Assembly (NCBI GenBank): GCA_964452325.1
Contig: CAYVLB010000043.1
Span: 1 to 15,556 of the forward strand
Length of the DNA stretch: 15,556 nt
DNA from: JALVCQ01 sp964452325
Lineage (GTDB): Bacteria > Bacteroidota > Bacteroidia > JAADEI01 > JALVCQ01
Direction of reading: 5' to 3'
Below the pieces are notes generated by a model, which made no database searches, was not told the origin of the DNA, and was given only the letters and a program-made list of their open reading frames with translations. The position numbers were made by a program, and so were the translations under genes. Below, piece after piece: positions 6,884-14,420 of the stretch (the stretch's first letter is position 1; every line of letters starts with the position of its first letter).

Positions 6884-7891
6884 GTGCCCAAACTTCGCAT
6901 TGCACTGAACGGATTTGGCCGAATCGGCCGACTTTTCACACGGTATATTCTTGAAGAAACCAACGCCGAACTGGTTGCTGTTAACGATTTGGGAGACCCC
7001 GCTACGCTCGTCCACCTTTTCGAATGGGACTCCATTCATGGAAGATATCCCGGGACTGTTGAGCTTCACAACTCCGCAATGGTTGTCAACGGGAAACCCA
7101 TCCTACTGCTGAACACAGAAGATCCAGCAGCATTACCGTGGAAAAAGTTGAATATTGACGTAGTAGTGGAAGCCACTGGTGCTTTTCGCACTGGAAAAGA
7201 CGCACAAAAACATCTACGGGCAGGTGCCAAACGCGTGGTCCTTTCCGCCCCGGGGAAGGATACAACCTTTACAACCGTTGTTATTGGTGTTAATCATACC
7301 TCCCTTACCTCGTCTGACCTTCTGATTTCCAACGCTTCGTGCACAACCAACTGCTTAGCCCCATTGGTCAAAATTCTTGATGACCATTTTGGGGTGCGCC
7401 AAGGAATGATGAGTACAATCCATGCCTACACCTCCGACCAACGCCTTCAAGACGCCCCGCATCGAGACCTCCGTCGAGCCCGTGCTGCCGCCACGAATAT
7501 CATACCCACCACTACTGGTGCCGCCAAAGCCATTGGGCAAGTATTGCCGCACCTTAATGGTAAAATAGCCGCCATTTCCTATCGGGTTCCGGTCGCCGAT
7601 GGATCCCTCATCGACCTGATCGCCCAATTGGAGCGTCCAACCACCAAAGAACACATCCAGCACGTATTCCAAACCGCAGCTCACACGGACTACCAAGGTA
7701 TCCTTCAATACTCAACTCATCCGCTTGTCTCCTCCGACATCGTAGGAAATACCCATTCCGCTATCCTCGATGCCCCCCTCCTTCAGCTAAGTGGGGATAC
7801 AGTACGGCTGGTGGCATGGTACGATAACGAAAGTGGTTATGCCAAACGGCTGTCCGAATTAGTTGCTCATCACCTACCCGCCATCGGATGA
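6884..7891 (+). CDS. gap: Glyceraldehyde-3-phosphate dehydrogenase, type I
   Basis: This 335-residue enzyme oxidises and phosphorylates glyceraldehyde-3-phosphate to 1,3-bisphosphoglycerate in glycolysis. NGFGRIGR (residues 9-16) is the NAD-binding glycine motif, and Asp35 in AVNDLGD is placed to bind the adenosine ribose, which suggests NAD+ rather than NADP+. SNASCTTNCLAP carries the catalytic Cys153, and His180 in HAYTSDQ is the partner histidine. RRARAAATNIIPTTTGAAKA, RVPVADGS and WYDNESGYAKR are all present, and the length is standard. The start codon is GTG at 6884: the NGFGRIGR motif begins only nine residues in, and no upstream ATG fits. It lies 9 bases after the synthase gene and 58 bases before rsfS, so it is probably transcribed from the promoter at 5578. 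Confidence 0.97.
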   Translation: MPKLRIALNGFGRIGRLFTRYILEETNAELVAVNDLGDPATLVHLFEWDSIHGRYPGTVELHNSAMVVNGKPILLLNTEDPAALPWKKLNIDVVVEATGAFRTGKDAQKHLRAGAKRVVLSAPGKDTTFTTVVIGVNHTSLTSSDLLISNASCTTNCLAPLVKILDDHFGVRQGMMSTIHAYTSDQRLQDAPHRDLRRARAAATNIIPTTTGAAKAIGQVLPHLNGKIAAISYRVPVADGSLIDLIAQLERPTTKEHIQHVFQTAAHTDYQGILQYSTHPLVSSDIVGNTHSAILDAPLLQLSGDTVRLVAWYDNESGYAKRLSELVAHHLPAIG

Positions 7892-7949
7892 AGCCGATAA
7901 CACAAGAAACCTTTCAGCGAGTAAAATCGTTGGCTAATTACCCTTTGGC

Positions 7950-8324
7950 ATGTCATCGCTTATGAATGATAAAGAACGCACTATCATTGACGCACTACAA
8001 GAAAAACTGCGAGAACAAATTGTGCACATCGATTTGCGAAAAATTGCCAGTCGTCCTGCTGATTCGTTCATTGTTTGCCATGCCCACAACGAACGCCAAG
8101 CGCAGGCATTAGCCGAAGAAGTCATCTACCGACTTAAAACGCAACAAGAAGAAATACCCTTCCACGTTGAAGGTATCGGGCACGCCCGATGGATTGTCAT
8201 CGACTATTTCGATGTCATGGTCCATATATTCAAAGACCAGAATTTACGTGAACTCTACAACTTAGAAGGCCTATGGCACGATGGAGAGTTATCTACCTTC
8301 GAGCCCATGGCCGCTTGTGAATAA
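7950..8324 (+). CDS. rsfS: Ribosome silencing factor RsfS (YbeB/Iojap family)
   Basis: This 124-residue protein is of the family that binds ribosomal protein L14 (uL14) on the large subunit and blocks subunit joining when nutrients are short. The family pattern is clear: a helical N-terminus, IDLRKIASRPADSFIVCHAH, a helix (ERQAQALAEEVIYRL), then the diagnostic C-terminal RWIVIDYFDVMVHIF and RELYNLEGLWHDGE. The ATG at 7950 is used here; a second ATG at 7962 (MNDKER) fits equally well. ftsH starts three bases after the stop, and this rsfS-ftsH order is seen in many Bacteroidota. The 58-base gap from gap has no well-formed promoter or terminator. Confidence 0.95.
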   Translation: MSSLMNDKERTIIDALQEKLREQIVHIDLRKIASRPADSFIVCHAHNERQAQALAEEVIYRLKTQQEEIPFHVEGIGHARWIVIDYFDVMVHIFKDQNLRELYNLEGLWHDGELSTFEPMAACE

Positions 8325-8327
8325 TAA

Positions 8328-10337
8328 ATGAGCCGTATGCAAATCAATCCGAAGGATAAAAAACCAGACAAGCGACGCATCCGTATCAACTTCTACTGGA
8401 TCTACGGGCTCATCGCCTTAGCATTTATTGCGCTGAACTTCTGGAACGTAGATTCTAGCCGCCCCATTACGTGGATCGAGCTGCGCGAAATGCTCAAACA
8501 AGGAAAGGTCGACCGCATTGTCGTAGAAAACAAGGAAATAGCTTACATATATACCATACCCGACCCAAAAACAACAAATGATCCATCGCAGACCACCTCT
8601 TCCGATCCCGCTTTCAAAATGGAAATCAGTACTCCCGAAAATTTCGAACGCAAAATTGAGAAGCTCCGCGAATCCGACAACACCATCCCCGAAGTGCCCA
8701 TTCGCTACATCACCCGACGGGCATGGGGATGGGAAATCTTCTCATGGATACTCCCCATTGCATTTATCGTTTTCCTCTGGATATTTATGATGCGGCGGAT
8801 GGGGGGAGGGCCCGCAGGCAACATTTTCTCGATGGGTAAAAACCAAGCAGTGGTTGTCGACAAAGATTCCGATACCGTGAAGGTCACCTTTGCCGATGTG
8901 GCGGGAATTGATGAGTCGAAACAAGAAGTGATGGAGATTGTCGACTTCCTAAAAAACCATGAAAAATATACCCGATTGGGTGGGCGCATTCCCACAGGGG
9001 TGTTGTTGGTTGGCCCTCCCGGGACCGGCAAAACCTTGCTGGCAAAAGCCACCGCCGGCGAAGCCGGAGTTCCTTTTTTGTCGTTATCCGGATCGGACTT
9101 TGTCGAAATGTTCGTCGGAGTAGGGGCCAGTCGGGTACGAGACCTGTTTCGACAAGCCAAGGAAAAAGCACCTTCCATCATCTTCATCGACGAATTGGAT
9201 GCCATCGGTCGTGCCCGGGGACGCACCGCCATTCAGGGAGGCAACGATGAACGTGAAAATACGCTCAACCAACTATTGGTGGAAATGGACGGATTTTCTT
9301 CCAGCACAGGAGTAATCGTGATGGCAGCAACCAACCGACCCGACATTCTAGATCCTGCCCTTCTCCGTCCAGGCCGATTTGATCGCCAAATTACCGTCGA
9401 CCGACCCGACATTAAAGGGCGCGAAGCCATTTTTCGCGTTCACTTACGCAAGAAAAAAATCGCCCCAGATGTCGATGCCCATCAACTGGCCATTCAAACA
9501 CCCGGTTTCGTAGGAGCCGATATCGCCAATGTGTGTAATGAAGCTGCCCTAATTGCCGCTCGAAACGGAAAAGATGTCATTGAAATGGAAGACTTCCACG
9601 ACGCCATCGACCGCGTCATTGGTGGTATCGAACGAAAAAAAATCATCCAACCCAAGGAAAAAGAAATTGTTGCTTACCACGAATCGGGACATGCCATCGC
9701 AGGATGGTTTCTACCCCATGCTGCACCGCTGGTAAAGGTCTCTATTATTCCCCGAGGATTGGCAGCCCTCGGATACGCCCAATATCTTCCCAAGGACCGT
9801 CACCTCTACACTCACAGTGAGCTTGAAGACCACGTGGCCGTCGCTTTGGCCGGACGGGCTGCCGAAGAAATTGTCTTTGGGGAAGTTTCTACTGGTGCCC
9901 AAAACGACCTGGAACGTATTACCCGAATCGCCTACGATATGATCGCCCTCTATGGAATGAATCCCCGAATTGGTCATGTCTCATTTCGCACTCCTCAAGC
10001 CGAATGGGAAGCTTTCCAACGACCCTATTCTGAAAAAACCGCCCAACTCATCGACGAAGAAGTCCGTCGATTTGTTGAAAGTCAATATCAACGCGTCAAA
10101 CAGCTATTGGAAGAAAAGCGCGACTTGCTTGAAAAATTGGCCCGCCGACTCCACGAAAAAGAAGTCCTTTCAAGGAACGATCTTGAAGCCATCTTAGGGC
10201 CATCCCCCTATCATTTCCACCAGCACCTCAACCCGCCTTCCACATCCCAGAATGCCGCTTCTCCCAATGGCCAAACCGCCTCTGAACGCCCTACAACTAC
10301 CAACGAATCAGAGCACCAGCCCCCAGTCCCCTCTTAA
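8328..10337 (+). CDS. ftsH: ATP-dependent zinc metalloprotease FtsH
   Basis: This 669-residue inner-membrane AAA+ protease degrades misassembled membrane proteins and some regulators as a hexamer. There are two membrane spans, at about residues 22-39 and 137-156, with the periplasmic FtsH-extracellular domain between them. The AAA module has Walker A GPPGTGKT (Lys235), Walker B IIFIDELDAIGR (Asp288, Glu289) and a second region of homology ATNRPDILDPALLRPGRFDR. The pore loop (FVEMFVGVGASR) is intact. The M41 protease domain has HESGH (His451, Glu452, His455) and the third zinc ligand Asp527 in TGAQNDL. The last 45 or so residues are Pro/Ser/Thr/Asn-rich and look disordered. The ATG at 8328 follows rsfS by three bases; an in-frame ATG at 8337 is possible. 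Its TAA overlaps the stop of the convergent methyltransferase gene within TTAA. Confidence 0.98.
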   Translation: MSRMQINPKDKKPDKRRIRINFYWIYGLIALAFIALNFWNVDSSRPITWIELREMLKQGKVDRIVVENKEIAYIYTIPDPKTTNDPSQTTSSDPAFKMEISTPENFERKIEKLRESDNTIPEVPIRYITRRAWGWEIFSWILPIAFIVFLWIFMMRRMGGGPAGNIFSMGKNQAVVVDKDSDTVKVTFADVAGIDESKQEVMEIVDFLKNHEKYTRLGGRIPTGVLLVGPPGTGKTLLAKATAGEAGVPFLSLSGSDFVEMFVGVGASRVRDLFRQAKEKAPSIIFIDELDAIGRARGRTAIQGGNDERENTLNQLLVEMDGFSSSTGVIVMAATNRPDILDPALLRPGRFDRQITVDRPDIKGREAIFRVHLRKKKIAPDVDAHQLAIQTPGFVGADIANVCNEAALIAARNGKDVIEMEDFHDAIDRVIGGIERKKIIQPKEKEIVAYHESGHAIAGWFLPHAAPLVKVSIIPRGLAALGYAQYLPKDRHLYTHSELEDHVAVALAGRAAEEIVFGEVSTGAQNDLERITRIAYDMIALYGMNPRIGHVSFRTPQAEWEAFQRPYSEKTAQLIDEEVRRFVESQYQRVKQLLEEKRDLLEKLARRLHEKEVLSRNDLEAILGPSPYHFHQHLNPPSTSQNAASPNGQTASERPTTTNESEHQPPVPS

Positions 10338-10885
10338 CCCATCATGAAAATATCCGGCATCCGACGGCGAAACTGAATCATGGTGTGGTACAGTACGATC
10401 CCTCCTGCTACTGAGACGTTGAGGGAGTGCTTCGTGCCAAATTGAGGAATCTCTATCGCCCCTTCCGCTGCCGCCAAAAAGGGCTCTGTAACTCCATACA
10501 CTTCATTTCCCAACACCAACGCCACCCGTTCTGGAGGATCCCACCCTTCCAGAGGGACGCTCCGATCCGTATGTTCTACTACCCATATGGCATATCCCGC
10601 CGACTCCAGATCAGCAATCAGCCGAGTCGGTTCCGCATAATAATCCCATGCCACACTTCGGGTTGCCCCTAATGCGGTCTTCTCGATTTCACGGTGTGGA
10701 GGACATCCCGAAATCCCCACCAAATAGAGTTTTTCTACCAGAAAGGCATCCGCCGTACGAAACAATGCCCCCACGTTAAGCAAGCTACGTACATTGTCCA
10801 CGATGAGTTGAACGGGCGGCTTACGGCGCTGGCGATAAGCCGCCACGGTGGGGCGGTAAAGCTGATCCGATCTTAATTTACGCAT
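10334..10885 (-). CDS. SpoU/TrmH-family (SPOUT) RNA 2'-O-methyltransferase
   Basis: This 183-residue protein is of the SPOUT superfamily, which binds S-adenosylmethionine in a C-terminal trefoil knot and methylates ribose 2'-OH in tRNA or rRNA. The three family motifs are present: motif 1 NVRSLLNVGALFRTADAF (residues 31-48) with the conserved Asn and Arg, motif 2 LVLGNEVYGV (123-132), and motif 3 IEIPQFGTKHSLNVSVAGGI (144-163). It has no separate RNA-binding N-terminal domain of the RlmB type. Such short forms are common in Bacteroidota, and their targets are mostly undetermined, so no gene symbol is given. The ATG at 10885 overlaps the end of the M20 gene by 8 bases, implying translational coupling. 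The stop overlaps that of ftsH by 4 bases. Confidence 0.93.
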   Translation of the reverse strand: MRKLRSDQLYRPTVAAYRQRRKPPVQLIVDNVRSLLNVGALFRTADAFLVEKLYLVGISGCPPHREIEKTALGATRSVAWDYYAEPTRLIADLESAGYAIWVVEHTDRSVPLEGWDPPERVALVLGNEVYGVTEPFLAAAEGAIEIPQFGTKHSLNVSVAGGIVLYHTMIQFRRRMPDIFMMG

Positions 10886-12071
10886 CCGTTAAAGCTCCAA
10901 CAAAGGCAGCCATACTCATCGTTTGCATACCTACACGCAACGCCTCAGGATGAATATCAAAAGTAGAGGTATGCACTTGCCGAATCGATGGCCACGCCGG
11001 GTCTTTGACCCCTACCCGATAAAAACATCCTGGCACATGCTGAACGTAAAACGCAAAATCTTCTGCTGTCATCCGTGGAGGAATGCTTACTACGTGATCA
11101 TCACCGAACAATAGCTCAACACCTTGACGAACAGCTTGGGTAGCATCATGGTCATTAATCAGTGGGGGATATCCCTCCACTACCTTAACCTCGGCATCTC
11201 CGCCCCAAAAACGAACCCAGGAGGGCACCTCCGATTTGAGCCACGATTTAATTTGGGTCCGCAGATCCTCCTTAAATGTCCGGAGGGTTCCCAACATTTC
11301 CACTTGATCGGGTACCACGTTCACGGCATGCCCACCACAAAATTTACCGAAGTTAAGCACTACCGAATCAAAAGGCGACACCTCAAAGCCCAATCGCGTT
11401 TCGATGGCGGATATCAGATGGGCCCCAATACGAATGGGATTAACGGTTTGATGAGGGATAGCGGCATGCCCCCCCCGTCCAATTATCCGAATATGCAACT
11501 CATCGGTCGAAGCCATAAAGGGCCCAGGGCAAAAGCCTACCTGATTTACCTCCAAATCAGGAGCCACATGTTGCCCATAAATCGCTCGAACTCCGTCCAG
11601 CACCCCTTCCTGTATCAGCAGCGAGGCTCCCCCAGGCGATTTTTCTTCGGCCGGTTGAAAAATGAGCTTCACCGAATATGGCAATTCTCGTTGTATATGC
11701 TGAAGCAGCCGAGCAGCGCCAAGCAGCCATGCCGTATGCACATCATGCCCACACGCATGCATCACCCCGTCTCGTACCGATCGATAAGGTACCTCGTTAC
11801 GCTCCTCGATCGGTAATGCATCAATATCAGCCCGAAGGGCAATGTATTGCGTTCTATCTCGTCCTTCCAAATAAGCCACCGTTCCGGTATCAGCCATTAC
11901 GTCATAGGGGATATTCCACCGTCCAAGCACCTCACGAATAAACGACGCCGTTTGATGCTCCTCAAATGAAAGCTCAGGATGCTGATGCAAATGTTCCCGA
12001 ATCTCCCGAATGGTTGGATAAATACGGGCAGCAAGTTCCCGAATATGCGTAGCAATCTTGGAAAAATCCAT
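10878..12071 (-). CDS. M20 family amidohydrolase (HipO/N-acyl-amino-acid hydrolase-like)
   Basis: This 397-residue di-metal hydrolase is of the M20D group, which removes acyl groups from N-acyl amino acids (hippurate hydrolase, N-acetyldiaminopimelate deacetylase, auxin-conjugate hydrolases). Visible landmarks are REHLHQHPELSFEE (25-38), LRADIDALPIEE (79-90), HACGHDVHTAWLLGAA with metal-site Cys107 and His109, FQPAEEKSPGGA with the catalytic Glu, the GRGGHAAIPH turn of the lid domain, and MTAEDFAFY near the C-terminus. There is no signal peptide, so it is probably cytosolic. The start is the ATG at 12071; a TTG at 12077 would add two residues. It is the first gene of a two-gene unit with the SpoU methyltransferase. 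The true substrate is not evident, and nearby genes give no clue. Confidence 0.92.
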   Translation of the reverse strand: MDFSKIATHIRELAARIYPTIREIREHLHQHPELSFEEHQTASFIREVLGRWNIPYDVMADTGTVAYLEGRDRTQYIALRADIDALPIEERNEVPYRSVRDGVMHACGHDVHTAWLLGAARLLQHIQRELPYSVKLIFQPAEEKSPGGASLLIQEGVLDGVRAIYGQHVAPDLEVNQVGFCPGPFMASTDELHIRIIGRGGHAAIPHQTVNPIRIGAHLISAIETRLGFEVSPFDSVVLNFGKFCGGHAVNVVPDQVEMLGTLRTFKEDLRTQIKSWLKSEVPSWVRFWGGDAEVKVVEGYPPLINDHDATQAVRQGVELLFGDDHVVSIPPRMTAEDFAFYVQHVPGCFYRVGVKDPAWPSIRQVHTSTFDIHPEALRVGMQTMSMAAFVGALTDA

Positions 12072-12173
12072 TGCCAAGACAACATTACGATTTCAGGGTG
12101 CAAATTACAGCGAACAACATGATGATGACGACAACTGGAAAGTTCTCTTTAGCTATTCTTTATGGATTATTGC

Positions 12174-12181
12174 TATTTTTG
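12174..12181 (+). promoter_or_regulatory. Candidate -7 box upstream of the T9SS surface protein gene
   Basis: TATTTTTG is a perfect TAnnTTTG match and ends 23 bases before the ATG at 12205. The -33 position holds only TTTA (12148-12151, 22-base spacer), not TTG. It would serve the surface protein, ybeY and mnmG. Confidence 0.45.
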
Positions 12182-12204
12182 GACGCCTCATTAAAGTTCA
12201 TTGA

Positions 12205-13950
12205 ATGCACCGGTTATTGCTATTGCTGTCCATCATGGTGGGGATAATGATTCGATCTGCGGCACAAAGCCGAATCATTCGGGTATGCCCGGACGGTACC
12301 AACGTGAATGTTCGGATATCATGGGATGCACCAGATACATGCCAACAAGTTCTATTCGGTTTGTTATATGGAAGCCCAGATGGCACAACCTTCTCGGTAA
12401 TTGACACCGTAGTACTTTCCGATACCCTCTTTGCGCACGCCGATGCCCTCAATCAATCGAACACTTGGTATTACTATTTGCAATACATGGTCAAATGTGG
12501 CCTCCAAACCCATTGGTTGACTACCGACACCATACTCATTGATAACCTCTCCCCAGACTCAGTACGGTTGCGGCGGGCTACCATTGAAAACGGTGTAATG
12601 CATCTCTACTGGGACAATGTTGACTCGACCACGGCCTATTTCCTTATCTACACTGCTCCTTCTACAACCGACCCCAATACCATTTTCGATACCGTTTCGG
12701 GGCAAAACGTATATGAGAATGCCCAACCTGGTTCGTATTTTGGCAATGTGTTTCGGGTGGCGGCTGTTGATAGTTGTGGAAACATATCACTGATTAGCCT
12801 GCCATTGGCCCCCGTATATCTAAGCTATCAACAAGACGATTGCTCACCGTTCCTTTATTTCCACATGAATTCACCTGCTTTACCGGTCTATTTACCAATA
12901 GAGGCCTATCTCCTCGTATATTCTGATACGGGCCTTTACGAACGCGTCCCATTGGACACCCTTGGACAAACCCAACTTCAATACGATATTTCTCAGTACC
13001 CCTTCGATTCGATGTATGTAGTGATACAATACATTGGCGGTGCTGGTGACACTGCCTACTCCAACCACCACTGGATTGTTACTTCCGACGTATATCGTCA
13101 GCCATCCGTCGAAATCGAAAATATTACGGTCGAAGACTCCACCCTATGGATCATTTCAAAAGTGGCATATCCTGACAACCTTAAATCTGCCATCCTCGAG
13201 CGACGTAATCCTACCGGCACCTACGATCTTGTCGCCCAGCTCGCTTCATTTTCCGAATGGATCCGCATTTCCGACGGTGCAGTAGATCCCAACCTGCAGT
13301 CCTACACTTACCGATGGAAATACGAGGGACGATGCGGTGACAAAGGGGCAACCTTAGCCCGTGATAATTCGATCCACCTTCGCATGAACAGGGGCGATAA
13401 TGGCTACGTGCTCCGATGGAATTACTATACGACCTGGCCATTTGGATTCGATTCCTTCCACCTTCAACGCCATATCCTCAATAAAGGAGACATGGCATAC
13501 ATTGCCGCTTTCGACTACGCCACCACTTCAGCATTCATACCCAAACAGTCAGATGTAGACTCGTTTTTCGATACCGTATGCTTTCGGCTGGAGGTGCGCC
13601 GTCCGGCCTCTGCCACGGGGGTCCAATGGCTGGATACTGCCCATTCCAACTGGCAGTGCTTTCTTCCATTGCCACGGATATGGGTACCCAACGCGTTTCG
13701 TCCTTTCTTCGGCACCAATAAGATTTTTCATCCGGTCATCCTGAATGCTGATACCAGCCACTATCAGCTGTTTATCTTTAATCGGTGGGGGGAACGTATT
13801 TTCCATACTACCCGTATCAATGAAGGGTGGAACGGCCTCGATCACAACGGCAACCCTTATCCGGAAGACATGTATCTGTATCATATCACCTATTACTCAT
13901 CCGACGGCCGTAAGTACCAAGCCAGCGGAGAATTATACTTGCTGTGGTAG
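12205..13950 (+). CDS. Secreted surface protein with T9SS type B (gliding-motility type) C-terminal sorting domain
   Basis: This 581-residue secreted protein begins with a signal peptide (MHRLLLLLSIMVGIMIRSAAQS, cleavage near residue 20). The middle, roughly residues 20-485, is a chain of beta-rich, fibronectin-III/Ig-like segments with little Lys and many Tyr, Asp, Ser and Thr. Examples are VMHLYWDNVDSTTAYFLIYT and YLLVYSDTGLYERVPL. Scattered cysteines suggest disulphides. The last 90 or so residues match the type B sorting domain: WVPNAFRPFFGTNKIFHPV, YQLFIFNRWGERIF, WNGLDHNGNPYPEDMYLYHI, and a closing GELYLLW. This directs export through the type IX system and attachment to the surface. 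An in-frame TGA directly before the ATG fixes the start. The specific function is unknown; an adhesin or structural role is inferred. ybeY overlaps its last 7 bases. Confidence 0.9.
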   Translation: MHRLLLLLSIMVGIMIRSAAQSRIIRVCPDGTNVNVRISWDAPDTCQQVLFGLLYGSPDGTTFSVIDTVVLSDTLFAHADALNQSNTWYYYLQYMVKCGLQTHWLTTDTILIDNLSPDSVRLRRATIENGVMHLYWDNVDSTTAYFLIYTAPSTTDPNTIFDTVSGQNVYENAQPGSYFGNVFRVAAVDSCGNISLISLPLAPVYLSYQQDDCSPFLYFHMNSPALPVYLPIEAYLLVYSDTGLYERVPLDTLGQTQLQYDISQYPFDSMYVVIQYIGGAGDTAYSNHHWIVTSDVYRQPSVEIENITVEDSTLWIISKVAYPDNLKSAILERRNPTGTYDLVAQLASFSEWIRISDGAVDPNLQSYTYRWKYEGRCGDKGATLARDNSIHLRMNRGDNGYVLRWNYYTTWPFGFDSFHLQRHILNKGDMAYIAAFDYATTSAFIPKQSDVDSFFDTVCFRLEVRRPASATGVQWLDTAHSNWQCFLPLPRIWVPNAFRPFFGTNKIFHPVILNADTSHYQLFIFNRWGERIFHTTRINEGWNGLDHNGNPYPEDMYLYHITYYSSDGRKYQASGELYLLW

Positions 13951-14420
13951 TTGTATGGATAGAAGCAGAAGGAGAGTCCCTTTTAACGCCTGCTGAGCAA
14001 CATATATGGTTGCAGATTCCTTCCTTCCTTGAAGAGGTATTCCTAGCTGCCCACAACCGGCCATTTTTGCAATGGAGTCCCATGTTCTTAAACAATCAGG
14101 ATATGGAACAAGCAAACCAATCTATTCTTGGTCATTCAGGACCTACGGACGTAATTACCCTCACCCTTAGCAATCGCCCATGGATCATTGAATCTTACAT
14201 TGGCATTGAGACCATACGTTCTCAGGCTGCAGTGTGGGGTGTTACCCCCGAAGAAGAATTACTGCGCATCTTGTTTCATTCGTTGCTTCACGGATTGGGA
14301 TACGATGACGCCACACGCCAGCAACATCGCCAAATGTATGCCCTCGAAACGGAATGGATAGGACAATTTGAGCGTTGGATGAAAGAACACAAATCCAAAC
14401 ATTACTCGCATGGGGAATAA
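13944..14420 (+). CDS. ybeY: rRNA maturation RNase YbeY
   Basis: This 158-residue metal-dependent endoribonuclease family member acts in 16S rRNA 3'-end maturation and ribosome quality control. The identifying features are SILGHSGPTDVITLTL, the family's '.LN..yR..d.pTDVLSF' region, and HSLLHGLGYDD (112-122), the equivalent of H-G-x-L-H-L-x-G-Y-D-H. His112 and His116 are the first two zinc ligands. The third ligand position is Asp122 instead of His; Bacteroidota YbeY proteins often differ there, from memory of the family. The GTG at 13944 is the only plausible start, because no in-frame ATG precedes the conserved part, and it lies inside the last codons of the surface protein gene. mnmG overlaps its end by 11 bases. 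The ybeY-mnmG order is frequent in Bacteroidota. Confidence 0.9.
   Translation: MVVVWIEAEGESLLTPAEQHIWLQIPSFLEEVFLAAHNRPFLQWSPMFLNNQDMEQANQSILGHSGPTDVITLTLSNRPWIIESYIGIETIRSQAAVWGVTPEEELLRILFHSLLHGLGYDDATRQQHRQMYALETEWIGQFERWMKEHKSKHYSHGE

Noticed and set aside
7883..7898. Small inverted repeat ATCGG/CCGAT around the stop codon of gap
   Set aside because: The five-base stem has no T-run after it, so it is not a convincing terminator.
7939..7947. TACCCTTTG just before rsfS, resembling a -7 box
   Set aside because: There is one base too many between TA and TTTG, no -33 TTG at a proper distance, and it abuts the start codon.
8705..9232. Minus-strand ORF of 175 codons inside ftsH
   Set aside because: It is antisense to the conserved AAA domain, with low-complexity Ser/Pro/Thr composition and no recognisable motif.
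11124..11816. Long plus-strand ORF of 230 codons opposite the M20 amidohydrolase
   Set aside because: It is a shadow of a clear metallohydrolase on the other strand; its translation shows no domain and is rich in Arg, Pro, His and Asn, as expected from antisense reading.
12101..12107. Minus-strand TAATTTG as a promoter for the M20-SpoU unit
   Set aside because: It is one base short of TAnnTTTG, and the nearest TTG is 24 bases away, outside the usual range. A promoter is expected in 12072-12204, but I cannot place it.
12119..12247. A 42-codon plus-strand ORF starting with three ATGs and with a hydrophobic, signal-like stretch, overlapping the start of the surface protein gene
   Set aside because: The candidate -7 box at 12174-12181 lies inside it, so its first half would be upstream of the transcript, and it ends in Cys/Trp-rich sequence typical of an out-of-frame read of the next gene.
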